Of a DNA stretch of 64,000 nucleotides, positions 10,721 through 23,102 are shown piece by piece (position 1 is the first letter of the stretch; the number at the start of each line of letters is the position of its first letter). A program made the position numbers and the translations under genes. The notes under the pieces were generated by a model, which was not told where the DNA came from, searched no databases, and was given only the letters and a program-made list of their open reading frames with translations. The stretch covers positions 4,359,204 to 4,423,203 of the forward strand of contig NW_004454207.1 of NCBI RefSeq assembly GCF_000283155.1, given 5' to 3'. Source of the stretch: Ceratotherium simum simum (Eukaryota > Chordata > Mammalia > Perissodactyla > Rhinocerotidae).

Positions 10721-11403
10721 TAGAATCAGCTACATTAACAAACCTTAGTTGATACTAAACGTAATTTATTGGATGTTTGCCAAGTGCATTACTAAGTAAT
10801 GGGGAACTTGCAAGTACAGCAAAATGTAATAAAGGAAAATGAAAAATTCTTAGGTGTTGATTACTTCCTGTGTTCAAAGGGGCTTCGTGCTCTTGAAATA
10901 CGTGAATAGATCAAGTGACTTTGAACAGTGATTATGGCCAACCACAAAAAGGAGGTTTGCTCCCCTGTGGCACAGGATCAATTATTTTACAAAATGAAAC
11001 ACTTGTCTCTAACAGCTCACTTTCTAACATGAAACAAGAGACCACTTGATATCTCAGAAAAGTATAGTCATCTTCTGTTTATTATTAAATATTCCCTGTC
11101 TACCATGTGCCAAGCACTAAATAGATTTAAGAAGTAAATATTAAAGTTAAGTATTGAAATAGTTTTCTGGGTTTTTAAACTTTAAGTTCTGTACATATAA
11201 CCAGAAGGGAGTTTCCTACATTAAATCTTAGCCTGAGGTCTAAAACGTTATTAACGATAATCAGGTAGAAATTCTGCTAAACTTTTTAAGTGTCTAAAAT
11301 ATTTCAAAAGAAATGATTTTGATGTAACATAGAAGGTTAGAGTTAAGTCTATACTTGATAGATAATGTTACAATTCAATTTTAAGGTAACAGTTATCACC
11401 TAG
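10721..11403. other. Non-coding, no recognised feature
   Basis: AT-rich. Near 11085-11115 there is a short ACCATGTGCCAAGCACT motif typical of old MIR/L2-related repeats. Nothing else is recognised. Confidence 0.4.
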
Positions 11404-11724
11404 ATCATGGGTAAGCAAACGTGTACTGTAAAGAATCAGATAGCAATTATTTTAGGCTTTTAGGACAGATGGTTTCTGTCACAATTACTCAACCTTGCAT
11501 TGCAGTACAAAAGCAGTCATAGATAATACATAAACTAATGGGCATAGCTATGTTCCAATAAAACTTTATAGACATTGAAATTTGATTTTCATATAATTCT
11601 CATGTGTCAGAAAATATTCTTCTTCTTTTGATTTTTTTCAACCATTTAAAAATGTGAAAATCATTCTTAGCTCATGAGCGGGCTATATAAAAGCAGGTAG
11701 TGGGGCAGATTTGGTCCAAGAACC
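11404..11724 (-). mobile_element. hAT-Charlie-type DNA element
   Basis: In reverse complement it gives the GGCCAAATCTGCCCC-type start near 11700-11715, GAGCTAAGAATGATTTTCAC, AAAGTTTTATTGGAACATAG and a GTAAAGTCTGATTC-like end. These are features of an old non-autonomous hAT family. No TSD is visible. Confidence 0.6.
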
Positions 11725-13247
11725 CGTTGTCCCATTTTTGGGTTTCCCCAAAGCAGGGTTGAGGCAAAGGTTTGGGGGTGCAGGCACTTTATTTGGGAGG
11801 TGATCCCAGGAAGCAGGAGTGAAGGAACATGGAGAGGAAGAGAGAGAGAGAGAGAGAGACAAACAAAAGACAGAGAGAGATTGGAAAAGAGAAAAAGCCA
11901 ACAAAGGATGTGTTATTGAGTTGATTACTGAGGGCAGCTGGGCTCTATCCCACTGGAGACTCCCTGAGAAACTGATAGAATATGCCTCATAAATGCCTCT
12001 CTGAAGGATGGGAAGCTAGCATTCTTATCTACTGACTACAGTCCCTTCACTTCAAGTTGCCCTACCTGTGGGTCAGTAAAGCCCCCTCCACTTTGGCAAA
12101 AGCCCTGTGGCGGAAAAGTGAAGAGGTGATACAAGCATTCAAGACGGGTTGCTGCTGGTCAGTCTGTGAACTTTCCACCAGAGAGGCATCTGCCATCACA
12201 GGTAGACTGAGGGAGCATGGCACAGGTAACAAAAAGTGTTTGCTAAGATGGTAGTTACCTTTATTTCTATGATACTCTATTTCTCTGGGAGCCTAAAATC
12301 ACAAACATGAGGGGATTAATATTCTAAAAGCTAGGTCACTCACAGGCTGCAAAGTTAAAAATTCAGAGGAAAGTCAACATCTTGGGAACCTTATTCACTT
12401 GGCTACATACCAGGAAAGGAATGTTGGTCATGAAACAGAAAGCAAACTCCCGAAATCAAAAATTGCAACTGTAGGTCTAAGTAGACCAATGTAGAATATT
12501 CCTGAGCAATTCCAAAGTGTAGGTGAGTCTGCAGGTTTTTAGATGAGGTCACCAGCAGCGGAGAGGCAACTGTTCATGCAAAAAAGGATGAGTCCCAACA
12601 ACTCTTTCTGGGAAGAAGGGCAATAAGATCAGCCAGCAGCACCAGTCCTTCATTCAGAAGAGGATGAGGGGAGCTATCGCTGTCTGAAATCCAGCTGGGC
12701 AGGGGGACATTCAGTGATGGGGCAGAGCCCACCACAAAAGAGAACTCACTCTCAGTGCAAGCCATCACAAAAACCCAATGGGAAATTCATAGTAAACAAC
12801 TACTGTTTTGTCTGCCCAGAATTTATTTGCCTTTCTGATAAAATAATACTCGTCAAGTCCCCAGATTTTATCATGGGATATCCCATCAACTACTCTTGGA
12901 CAATGTTCTTTGGGCATTTTCCACTGGACCTCACCCCTTGTTATAGCATTGGAGCTTCTGACCACGGTCGGCGTATCTCATTTCTCTGGCGCCAGTGACT
13001 GGTCCAAGAATGATGTGTGACTCAGCTGGAACTACTGAAAGGCAGTTGGCCTTTTTCTAGGGCTTCTTGAGGAGAGGACAGTGCCCTTTCTTCCTAGGCC
13101 TAAATCTGAGAGGATATAGAGTATGTTGAGGCTAGGGCCAGCACTTGAAGCCCCAAATTGAAAACCACAGGGAAGGCAAAGTTGGGAGATGGTGAGAAGC
13201 TAAACTCTGAATCCAGCCTTGTTTACCTGGCCAAAATCATGTCTAAA
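11725..13247. other. Non-coding, possible eroded LTR
   Basis: Positions 11760-12000 (GGTGCAGGCACTTTATTTGG, GGTGATCCCAGGAAGCAG, later CTGGGCTCTATCCCACTGG) share wording with 20180-20300 (GAGGATCCCAAGAAGTTG, CAGGACCCAGTCCCATCAGG). The two are probably copies of one old LTR that I cannot name. The rest, including frames at 12574-12768 and 12714-12998, is unrecognised. Confidence 0.35.
11839..11859. repeat. (AG)10 microsatellite
   Basis: Perfect AG dinucleotide run interrupting a purine-rich segment. It is likely length-polymorphic. Confidence 0.9.
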
Positions 13248-13420
13248 GTGCTTCTCAGACTTTAATGTGCATACGGATCACCTAGGAGTCTTGCTAAAAT
13301 GCAGGTCTAATTCAGCATATCTATGATAGAGCCTGAGATGCTGCATTTCTAACAAGCTCCTAGGGGATGTCCATGCTGCTGGTTTGCAGATCATACTCTG
13401 AGTAGCAAGGATGGAAAAAT
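13248..13420 (+). mobile_element. hAT-Charlie MITE (MER5/MER20 group)
   Basis: Start GCTTCTCAGACTTTAATGTG, then GGATCACCTAGGAGTCTTGC, GATGCTGCATTTCTAACAAG and CCATGCTGCTGGTTTGCAG, in the order of the family whose consensus opens with CAGTGGTTCTCAAAC. It is non-coding. Confidence 0.75.
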
Positions 13421-14335
13421 GCACTGAACCTTACGTCCATAATTTGATATAGGAATCCAGTAGTTCAAATTAGTCAGGGCCAAAACAGCTAATTAATTTG
13501 GATGGCTGCTCCTGATAGCAGTGCGGAACTTAAAGCGTGGAGAACAAAAACCTCATATGCCTAAGCTTTCACCTCAAGGCACAGATTAAAATCAAAGATT
13601 TTCTATAACATGCTTTAAAAATTTTCTCTCTCTTATAGCAGTAGGAATAAAATATCCAAAATTCTAACTCAGACTTCGAGTTTGATCAAATCTAAGTTTG
13701 CTTGCTGAATTATAATACCAGTTGGATTCATAGATCTGCCAGGTCTTTGCTGTGAGTCAAGGCAGTGACCTGGAAAGAGTGCAATTCCAGCAATTTGAAT
13801 GGAAATATCTGGAACACCTAAATCTCCAACTCCCTATGAAGTGCTTCCCACTGGGCCTCCTGTGTCTGCAGAGTAGTCCTCCTACCCTTGCTTAGAGAAA
13901 CTGTTACATTCTGGCCTGAGTGGACACCCTTGCAGAAAGAAGTTAATAATTTGTACCCCATCAGTCATTGTCACTCAGTCAATGACCATAATCAGATTCC
14001 AGCATGCCCTGGGAGGCGAGTTTGAGTGTAGAATCAAACTAGGCAAGAGAGGGTTTACCTAATGGAAGACCTTTAGGAATTTGTTAAATTATAAGAGCAG
14101 GGGGATATTTGCAGGAACATATCTTGAGGATTTTGAACCCAAATGGAAGAATGTACAAAAGAAGAATAAAAATGTAATTCACAACAAAACAATTCACATA
14201 TTTCAGTATGGAAATGTTGGGGCATAACTACAGAAGATATTCTGGAGTGGTCGGATACTTCCCCCTATTACCACACATGCAACAGCTACAAATGCCGTCA
14301 GATGCACATGTGCTGTGTTAGCAATACATGCTTGT
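13421..14335. other. Non-coding, no recognised feature
   Basis: No repeat, RNA gene or plausible exon identified. Confidence 0.4.
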
Positions 14336-14820
14336 ATTACCATTAGTTTCCTAGTGTTGCTATAAAAAATTACCACAAATTTAGTGGCTTTTTAAAACAA
14401 TACAAATGTATCCTCTTACAATTCTGGAGGTCAGAAGTCTGAAATTGGTCTCAGTGGGCTAAGATCAAGGTGTCAGCAAGGTTGCATTCCTTTCTGGAGG
14501 ATCTAGGGGACAATTCATTTCCTTGCCTTTTTCAGCTTCCAGAGGCTGCCTGCCTTCCTCAGCTCATGGTCCCTTTCTCCATCTTCAAAGCCAGTATCGC
14601 TCTAACCTCTGCTTCTATCATCACATCTCCTTCTTCGACTTTCCTTCCTCCCTCTTTTCCTTACTAAGACCCTTATGATTACATTGGACCCACCCAGGTA
14701 ATCCAGAATAATCACTCCATCTCAAAATCCTTAATTTAATCATATCTGCACAGTCCCTTTTGCCATGTAAGGCAACATATTCACAGGTTCTCGGGATTAG
14801 GAATATAATCAACTGTTGGG
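14336..14820 (-). mobile_element. MaLR (MLT1-like) LTR, minus strand
   Basis: Starts with the reversed terminus CATTAGTTTCCTAGTGTTGC, TACCACAAATTTAGTGGC, then ACAATTCTGGAGGTCAGAAG and GGTTGCATTCCTTTCTGGAG. It ends with CACAGGTTCTCGGGATTAGG. Full-length or nearly so, with no internal region next to it. Confidence 0.75.
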
Positions 14821-16724
14821 TTTTCCGGTCTTATACAATATATCCAGGCTAGAGTGCCCATTTCTCTGAGCCTTTTGGCTCCTTCTTATACCATCTGCTA
14901 TGGGAATTCTGCTATTTTTATTTTACTTGGTGCAGGCCATTGTTTTTCTCAAGCTTGCAAGGGCCATTATAATTGTGCATCAGCACAGTCTCCTAGCATC
15001 CTTGCCAGGGTGTCAAATCCTGCATCACAGGAGAGTGCTCCCAAATCAATACATGCTCTTTGATCCAACCTTTTGCTCCCTCCTCCTTGATCTAGCACCC
15101 TCAAGATCTAGTGCCATAATTCTCTTCTGGATCCTAACAGCATATGTCAGCTAGATCCTGCAGCAGCTGTGGGATATATTCCCCATTCTCCTTCGGAAGG
15201 ACAGCACTTCTCGGGCAGAGTTATGTTGTGACATGACTCTAGTTTATCTCTGAGTTGCCTGCAGGAGATAAAAGCATTCTATCCCAGTTTGCCACCTTTG
15301 AAAGTTTTAACAATCCCAGAGCTCCAGTATGCCAGAGGCTGTCCGTTCTTCACCTCATCTCAGTGATGGGGTCTTGTTTGCCAGCTAACTGGAGGGTGAT
15401 CCACCACCCAAATCCCATTTTAGAGTGAGCTTCTTCAGATCACTCCCGGCACCAAATCTCTTAGGTGTAGGAGTGCTCTTGGGAACATCCATAAGGGTAA
15501 GAGGAAAGCAGGTTTGGGCACAGAGAGAAGTTAATTACAGTGTACTCACAACAATGGCCTCAACTGAGCCAAGTGGAACACTGCAAAGCTGAGATGGCCC
15601 TTTAAATTGTCTTGACTTCAGGCAAGGAGGCTGGGCCTTTCTACTCCTGCGTCAGCTAGTCAATTGCTGTGGCTGTCCCTGGGGAAGGAGTGTGACCTTT
15701 GTGAGGTGGCTCTCTTCAGCTAAGGGCAGTTCCCAAAGAGGGACTCTGCTGAGAGTTGTCAGCCACCAGCACCCAGCAGGTGGGGGGATGCATGCTTCAG
15801 TCCTAAAGGGAAACCTGAGTGATGCACAGCAGCACCTAATATAAGGGAAATGGTAAAAAAAAATTAAAGCCTTGTCTCAGCAACTTTGAGGACTTTTCTT
15901 GACCCCCCAGCTGCAGGCTGTGGCATCTTGGACCTATTATCTAAAAGTGATGGAGTCTGGGTCTTCTCTTTATCATCAGTTGCCAAGAATGGAATCCGAC
16001 AAACCAAAGAACCTCCCCAAAAGGAAACAAACTATTTTTAAACCCCTATTTATGCTAACGCCTCTTTCACCCATTCTCTCTTTGGTCTTCATGGCAAGGG
16101 AAGGGAGCAGAGGAAAAGTGTACAGTGAATGAACCTTTCCATGTCCCTGATAAGAAAGTGAGGAGAAAGAGCCTCATAATTGCAGGCAGGAAGCAGACTG
16201 GGGTAAAATTGTCCAAGAAGCGGCAACATAATCTATTATTGGGCCTCCACTGGTATCAAGAAGTTCATTACCCCCTGAGAACACCATAGGGCAGCCTTGC
16301 CCTGGCTGCCACCTCCATAGTGCCAAGCTCTCCAGGTTTGTGATGCCAGAAGGATTTGTCCAGAATCCAATGATAATATATTTCATAGACCATGGATTTA
16401 GAGCCCAATGAGTTGAATGATGTGAAATGTCAGCACGCAAAAGTGTCACAGTGAAGAAAATGGTCAAAGGCGAACGGGGATTATGACTCTGAGGAGATGT
16501 CACTTTTGTATGGCCTCAGTCACTACATGTGTGAATTTCTTGGGAGAACATGCCTCACCTAGGCCGGTGGATCCATTAGGCAGAGACAGAGAAGTAGATG
16601 CAAGGAAGTGAGAGGGCAGAAAACCTCCATTTTCCCCAGCATTTAAAGTATTCTCTCATCAGTGCCCTTTGGGACTCATCCAGTTCTTGCTGTCCTTATG
16701 AAAAGTCATTTAAAACATACGTAA
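14821..16724. other. Non-coding, no recognised feature
   Basis: 1.9 kb with no repeat I can name. A 109-codon minus-strand frame at 16174-16503 has no recognisable motif. Frames at 14854-15154 and 15899-16132 are likewise unsupported. Confidence 0.4.
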
Positions 16725-17230
16725 TGTATACTCATGTTCATAGCAGCATTATTCACAATGGCTAAAACATGAAATCAAACATGTGTCCATTGATGGATGA
16801 ATGGGTAAGCAAAATGTGGTATATCCATACAATGGAATATTATTCAACCTCAAAAAGGAAGGAAATTCTGCAATATGCTACAACGTGGATGAAACTTGAG
16901 GAAATGATGCTAAGTGAAATAAGCCAGTCACACAAAAAAAACAAATACTGTATGATTCCACTTATATGAAGTACTTAACAGTAGTAAAAATCATAAAGAC
17001 AGAAAGTATAATGGTGATTTCCAGGGCTGGGGGAGGGGAAAATGGGAGTTATTTTTTAATGAGTATAGAGTTTCAGTTTTACAAGATGAAAAGAGTTACG
17101 GGATGGATGGTGGTAATGGTTGCACAACAATGGGAATGTATTTAATACCACTGAACTGTACCCTAAAAATGGTTAAGATGGTAAATTTTATGTTAAGTGC
17201 ATTTTATCACAATTAAAAATTTTTAAAGCA
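16725..17230 (+). mobile_element. L1 3' end
   Basis: Late ORF2 wording (GTTCATAGCAGCATTATTCA, GATGGATGAATGGGTAAGC, AATGGAATATTATTCAACC, AATAAGCCAGTCACAC). It leads into a 3'UTR (CCAGGGCTGGGGGAGGGGAA, TTAATACCACTGAACTGTAC) ending in an A/T-rich tail near 17220. It is 5' truncated. The frame at 16769-16969 is decayed ORF2. Confidence 0.9.
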
Positions 17231-18216
17231 TATATGAAACAAAGAGAACAAAGAAAAAGAAGCAAATAAACTTAAAACTATAAATTAAAAATAAAAGAAA
17301 GTTAATTTGTTCATTTTAAAGTTTTTATAAACCCACCCGGTATAAATAACAGAAAGGAAAAACAAATGAAGATGAGACTTTAAATGAGGAAACCAAAAAT
17401 AAGACAGGAGAAAATCAAAAAACAAAACAAAAATAGTAATAATAATTAAAAATCCAATTTATAGAAAAATGGAAAATTAATACAAGATTAAAAAACTGAG
17501 ATCCAATGAGAAAAGCAATAGAAACAGAAGTTAGGAAGGTATGGATAATAAAATATTTTTAATAAAATTAAAAACTTTTTGGTTAAAAGGTGAGGTTAGG
17601 AATTAGCAGAAAGACAGGAAAAATCTGGCTAGATTGTATCAGAGGTGAAGTCCTAAGTGAAGTCATGAGGCTGGAGCTGCATTTGGCTGAAGCAGCGGGA
17701 ACTTGCCCCACGTGGGCTGAGATCCCAGGAAGCCTGTATCAGGGTCCAGGCAGGAAAAAAGACACCACGCAGGTATTTTAACAGAAAAGATTTAATCTAG
17801 AGAATTGACTGAACTCTTGTCAGAGAACCAAAAAGACGAAAGGAAGAAACTGAAGCAGCAACCCATCCCTATGTAAGAGGTTAGGGTCATTGGAATTCAA
17901 AGGTTTGGAGGAGGAGCCCCATGGAATTGGGACCCAGACCTCGGGGCAGGAGGCAGGGGGGCACTGCCCAGCTGGTCCTAGTATTTTTGAGGAGTACAAT
18001 GGGGCTAGATCTGGGAGTGTGGCAAGTACTGAAACCAGTTGCCACTGTCAGTGAAGAACCATTGCTGCAGTGACAACAACTGACAGTGTGGACAGGAAGC
18101 GACAAGTCCCTTCTCCTCTCAACCTTGACGTCTCCCTCCAGTGCCCCCCACTGGCAGAGCCTAACAGGGCATCAGCTGGCAAAGGTTTGCAAAGTCCCAC
18201 CCCCAGCATGACAAAG
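17231..18216. other. A-rich stretch then unrecognised sequence
   Basis: 17231-17590 is strongly A-rich (AAAGAAAAAGAAGCAAATAA and similar) and may extend the L1 tail or be decayed LINE. 17591-18216 is of ordinary composition with no recognised repeat. Confidence 0.4.
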
Positions 18217-18386
18217 CACAGCGCTGTCCAGTCTGGTTGTCACTAGCCACAAGTGGCTATTTAAGTTTCAATTTAAACACATGAAAATTAAATAAAATGT
18301 AAAATTCAGTTCCTCGGTTGCACTAGCTACATTTGGAGTGCTCAAGAGCCACATGTAGCTAGTGGCTACCATGTTGGATAGCATAG
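18217..18386. mobile_element. hAT-type MITE with CAGCGCTGTCCA ends
   Basis: Left end CACAGCGCTGTCCAGTCTGG and right end TACCATGTTGGATAGCATAG are imperfect inverted termini. The inside holds ACTAGCCACAAGTGGCTATT and its mirror GAGCCACATGTAGCTAGTGG. A second long member of the same terminus type lies at 38044-38613 and a third, cut copy at 62676-62788. Confidence 0.7.
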
Positions 18387-18569
18387 CTGTAAAGGACGGT
18401 GAGACCCTAAATCACATAAGAAGAAACACAAATCATCTTAGCAAATTTCATCTTCTATTTTGTGTCTGCAGACCCATCCCCACCCCAGCAAAGGCTCTCT
18501 TTCTTCAAACAAATAATAGTACTATGCCATTAAAAAGGACTTTTCTCCAATATGATGATGGTGGTGGCG

Positions 18570-18780
18570 GTGGTGGTAGTAACAGCAATATTTTATTGAG
18601 CATTTACATTTAGAGTCAGGTCCTGTGCAAAGCATTTTGATTTCAGTATTTCATTTAATAACAACACTATGAGCTAAGTACTTTTTTGATCCCATCTTAC
18701 AGACTTAGAATCTGGAATTTAGAGTGGGTAAGGAATTGTCAAAGCCACACAGTTAACGGCAGAGCCCTTGACTTAACGGT
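18570..18780 (-). mobile_element. MIR fragment, minus strand
   Basis: Antisense MIR order: TTTTATTGAGCATTTACATT, GTGCAAAGCATTTTG, CCCATCTTACAGACTTAGAA, AAGCCACACAGTTAACGGCA. It is followed by a GATGGTGGTGGCGGTGGTGG-type trinucleotide patch on its left (18556-18580). Confidence 0.55.
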
Positions 18781-19224
18781 ACTCTGGGATGTATTGTCTA
18801 GCCTGTCAAAGGGAGCTGACATTTCACAAGGAAGAGATTTTATTTGCTTACCATTGTTCAGCAGAACATCATTTTCTCGGAAAGAATAAATTGGACAAAT
18901 AAAACCAACAATAATGGCACTTAATAACATAAGGAATTACGACAATGAAAGTAATTTCAGTTTAATCAAATTCACTCCCAGCAGACTTGCAACAACCCAA
19001 CAGGGAGGAGTAATGTTCTTTCTGGTTTTATGCTGAGTCAACCCACTCAATCAGATTCAATGTTTGGAAATACCTTGGATTGAGTCCTTCACGTTTCAGT
19101 TTATGTTGTTTGCAAGATGATTGCTTAATTTATGGGTAGTGACCAGAGCTTCTTGTGCCCTCATTTTCTGTAGCATTAACACTGCAGTTATCTAAGTTAT
19201 GCTAATCAGAGGCAACATGATCAA
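18781..19224. other. Non-coding, no recognised feature
   Basis: Nothing recognised. Confidence 0.4.
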
Positions 19225-19390
19225 GACGTGGTTGGGTCAATCATTAGCTTTGTGATATTAGAATAGTTATGAAATTCCTCTAAGCTCCAGTTTCCTTACC
19301 TTATAGGGATATTGTGAGGATTAAATTAGATCATGGATATATGTAAACAATCTAGAACATTCTTTGACATGTATAATTATACTATTATTA
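19225..19390 (+). mobile_element. MIR fragment
   Basis: CAATCATTAGCTTTGTGATA, CTAAGCTCCAGTTTCCTTAC, ATAGGGATATTGTGAGGATT in sense MIR order. Confidence 0.6.
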
Positions 19391-20510
19391 ATGGATTTTA
19401 TGTGGCCTTCTAATAGAAGGCAAAAGAGACAGAAACAATTATTTCTTGTCTTTTAAGCATGTATACATTCATTTGTTCCCTCAACAAATATTTATTGAAT
19501 GCCTATTATGTGCCAGGCACTATTCCAGGTTCTTGGAATATATCAATGAACACACCAGACAAAAATCTGTGCCATGATGGAGCTAACATAATATCTATTT
19601 AGCACCCATTCTATGAAAGACATTAACCCCATTTGTCACAAATATAAAAAGGAATCTTCCCTGTCTTTAAGAAATTTATATTCCATTACCTCAAAAACTT
19701 GTAAAACACCTTCTTAAAGGAATGACATTTATTAACAAATGCAGTATTCTTGGCAACAGGAATTAAATGTATACTGTGAAAAAAATGCTAATTTAGATAT
19801 CAGAGAATCTAGGCTCTAGCCCTATCTATCTATCTCTGCTTCTAACTTCTTGTAGTATCAATTATACTCTCTGAGCTTCAGTTTTCTCACCTGCCAAAAT
19901 GGGAGTAGGGTCTCAAAGGTATTTTCAGCAATAAAGTTATATTTTCTATATGTCTACTATAATAATCCTAGCAAGACAGGCCAAGTTTATGGAGTCTAGA
20001 AAAATATACTTTTTCATATGTAATATCAACCACAGGCACTAATATCATGTATAACTTAATTACAATCTTATGGGGGATTACTTAGTTTTTCTACTGAAGA
20101 TAACAAAAGCAGCTGTTTGACTTGTCTCAAAAGCAGAGTCTGAGACAAGAAGATAATCTCAGTAGAGTGTTGGTAATTTGTTTGAGAGAGGATCCCAAGA
20201 AGTTGTAGTGAGAGAAAGGGACAGCGAGGCAGGGGAGAAAGCCAATGTCAGGGTGCATTAGTGGAGTTGTTATTGCAATCAGGACCCAGTCCCATCAGGA
20301 CTTCTGAGAAAATACAGAATACCTGCCTGAATAATCCATCCAAAGGAGAGGAGGCTAGTGCATTTTTTCACTGGGTCCCATCCATAATTGATTGAGAACT
20401 GCCCTCAAGGGTGTCAACAGCCTCACCTTCTGAGCCCAGCAGACTTCCACAGCTTCAGCTCTGAGAAGGCTATGGGACAGAAAGCAAAGTTTGAGTTTAA
20501 GGTGTGATAT
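19391..20510. other. Scattered ancient-repeat pieces
   Basis: 19480-19545 carries CAACAAATATTTATTGAATG / TATGTGCCAGGCACTATTCC. 19795-19920 is a MIR-like piece (CTCTGAGCTTCAGTTTTCTC, CCAAAATGGGAGTAGGG) with a (CTAT)3 run. 20180-20400 resembles 11760-12000. The rest is unrecognised. Confidence 0.4.
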
Positions 20511-20902
20511 TGATATGGGTTGAATTGTGTTCCCCTCAAACCTCATTTGTTGGAGTCTTAACTCCCTGCACCTCAGAATGTGACGTTATTTGAAGATAGG
20601 GTCTTTATAGAGGTGATTGAATTAAAATGAGGTCATTAGGGTCAGCCCTAATCCAATATGACTGGTGTCCCTATACAAAGGGGGAAATTTGGACACACAT
20701 ACAAGCACACAAGGAGAATATCATGTTAAAATTGGAGTTCTGCTACCACAAGCCAAGGAACTGCCAGAAGCTAGGAGAGAAGCCTGGAACAGATCCTGAT
20801 TTCAAATTTCTAGCCTCCAGAACCGTGAGACAATAAATTTCTGTTGTGTAAGCCACTCGGTTCATGGTACTTTGTTATGGCAGGCTTAGCAAGCTAATAT
20901 AG
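20511..20902 (+). mobile_element. MLT1 LTR, plus strand
   Basis: Almost complete: TGATATGGGTTGAATTGTGT, CACCTCAGAATGTGACGTTA, CTAATCCAATATGACTGGTG, GGAAATTTGGACACACAT, TCTAGCCTCCAGAACCGTGA, CAATAAATTTCTGTTGTG, and final GCAAGCTAATATAG. The AATAAA before the end is the LTR polyadenylation signal. It is a solo LTR. Confidence 0.85.
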
Positions 20903-21538
20903 ACGCTGTTGTGACGAATCTGAGCTCACAAGAAACTGCAACACAGCTGTGGCTGAAACTAGAAGGAAGCAAGGGAGGTGACATGGGTATCAAAGACATC
21001 TTCTACAGTCTATGGACGACGGACATGGTGGAGCTGAGAGATTATCCTGTTTTTTCTCAGCTTCCTCTAAAGAAAGACTGAAAAAGCTACAACCTGTAAT
21101 GGCTAGAACTATAAACAGTCAAAAGGTGTGTTCTATGTGTTCATTACATTTGAAGCAGTGATAAACCCTCCTATTATCCTCTTAATTGCTAATACACCTT
21201 TTCTTCCTAAGGCAGCCATTGAGATTCCATGTTCTCTTTTATTTGAACCAATTACATTTGTTAACACATTTGAAAAAGGGACATTTTAAAAGCCTGATTT
21301 CCAGAGCAGCCTCCATTCCTTCTAGGGTAAAACTGACCAAAACAAAAAGTGGATGACAGCTATGTTACACCTAAAAATCTTACATTTATATTCATAATGT
21401 TTTATAGTGGAAATGTTTAAAAATTGTGATGAATTCACTAAAAGTGTGTCATAGAACTGCCGAGGAAATTGGGAGCATGGATTTGTGCCTGAAATTTGAG
21501 ATTCTTTAACTGGGTCAGGAATATCTTGCTAACACTTA
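20903..21538. other. Non-coding, no recognised feature
   Basis: Nothing recognised. Confidence 0.4.
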
Positions 21539-21565
21539 CTTAAAATACACTTAGTGTATTTTAAG
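21539..21565. repeat. Short perfect palindrome at an L1 edge
   Basis: CTTAAAATACAC and GTGTATTTTAAG are perfect 12-bp inverted arms around a 3-nt loop (TTA). The right arm merges into minus-strand L1 sequence: TATTTTAAGCT also occurs in the second L1 copy near 49566. The left arm is not expected from L1. Confidence 0.85.
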
Positions 21566-21700
21566 CTACTAAGAACTTAACTTTGATTGCATACAAAACT
21601 CAACCCTTTTACTCCCACCCCTACATTTTATGTTTTTGATGTCACAATTTACATCTTTTTATATTGTGTCTATTAACAAATCATATAGCTATAGCTATTT

Positions 21701-21959
21701 TTATTTTTATTTTTTTATTTTATTTTATTATTTTTTGTAAGGAAGATCAGCCCTGAGCTAACATCCATGCCAATCTTCCTCTTTTTGCTGAGGAAGACTG
21801 GCCCTGGGCTAACATCTGTGCCCATCTTCCTCTACTTTATATGGGATGCCACCACAGCATGTCTTGACAAGCGGTGCCTCGGTGGGAGCCCGGGATCCGA
21901 ACTCAGGCCACCAGCAGCAGAGCATGTGCACTTAACCACTACACCACCGGGCCGGCCCC
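21701..21959 (-). mobile_element. ERE SINE (type B-like), minus strand, inside L1
   Basis: The plus strand shows T-rich tail, GATCAGCCCTGAGCTAACAT, GGCCCTGGGCTAACATCTGT, GGGATCCGAACTCAGGCCAC and terminal CCACCGGGCCGGCCCC. A perfect 15-bp TSD TAGCTATAGCTATTT flanks it at 21686-21700 and 21960-21974. The two GAGCTAACAT modules mark the duplicated tail unit. Confidence 0.95.
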
Positions 21960-22448
21960 TAGCTATAGCTATTTGGAATAATTTTGTCCTTAACCTTTAT
22001 ACTAGAGTTAAGTGGTCAATACCCCATCTTATTACAGTATTAGAGTAAATATTTGAATCTCACTATATACTTATCTTTACCAGTATGTTGTATGTTTTCA
22101 CATGTTTTTACATTACTAGTTAGTGTACTTTCATTTCAGCTTGAAGAGCTCCTTTCAGCATTTCCTGTAAGGCAGGTCTAGTGGTGATGAACTCCCTCGG
22201 CTTTTGTTTGTTAGGGAATGTCTTTATCTCACCTTTATTTCTGAAGGACAACTTCCTGGGTAAAGTATTCTTGGCTGGCGGTTGTTTTCTTTCAGCACTT
22301 TGAATATATCATCCCATTCTCTCCCAGCCTGTAAGATTTCTGCTGATAAGTCAGCTGATGGCCTTATGGGGGTTCACTTGTATGAGAGAACTGTTTTGTC
22401 TCTTGCTGCTTTAAAAATTCTCTTTGTCTTTGATTTTAGACAGTTTTA

Positions 22449-23102
22449 TTATAATGTGTCTTGGAGAAGATTGTTTTGGATTGAAAATTTGGGGTGCCTA
22501 TTAGCTTCATGAACTGGGATTTCCAAGTATCTCTCTAGGTTTGGGAAGTTCTCAGCCATTATTTCTTTAAATAAGCTTTCCACCCCTTTCTCCCTCTCTT
22601 CTTCTTCTGGGACCCCAATGATGCATACATTGTTTCTCTTAACAGTGTCCCTAAGGCCCATAGGCTTTCTTCATTTCTTTTCATTCTTTTTTCTTTTTGT
22701 CCCTCTGATTGGATAATTTCAAATGATCTATCTTTGAGCTGACCGATTCTGTCTTCTCTTTGGTCCTGTCTGCTGTTGAAGATCTCTATTGAATTTCAGT
22801 TCAGTCATTGTTATTTTTAAGCTCCAAAATTTCTGTTTGGTTCTTTTTTATATTTTCTACCTTTTGTGGAACTTCTAATTTTGTTCTTGTATTGTTCTCT
22901 TGATTTTGTTAAATTGTTTATCTATGTTCTCTTGTAGCTCTCTGAGAATCATTAGAACAATTATTTTGAATTCTTTGTCAGGCAATTCCTGTATCTCCAC
23001 TTCTTTGGGGTCAGTTACTAGAAGGTTACTGTGCTCCTTTGGTGGAGTCATATTTCCCTGATTGTTTGTGATCCCTGTAGATTTCCATAGGTATCTGCAC
23101 AT
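22449..23102 (-). pseudogene. L1 ORF1 remnant
   Basis: Two open pieces on the minus strand belong to L1 ORF1p, the RNA-binding chaperone of the LINE RNP. The 75-codon piece at 22875-23102 has the coiled-coil-side text ELPDKEFKIIV and RELQENIDKQFNKI. The 70-codon piece at 22449-22661 has the RRM-side text IIGVPEEEEREKG and KEIMAENFPNLERYLEI. A disrupted section separates them and no full frame survives. It is an inactive element relic, not a host gene. Confidence 0.85.

Noticed and set aside
16174..16503. 109-codon minus-strand frame as a gene
   Set aside because: No recognisable motif, no splice or promoter context, and no support beyond length.
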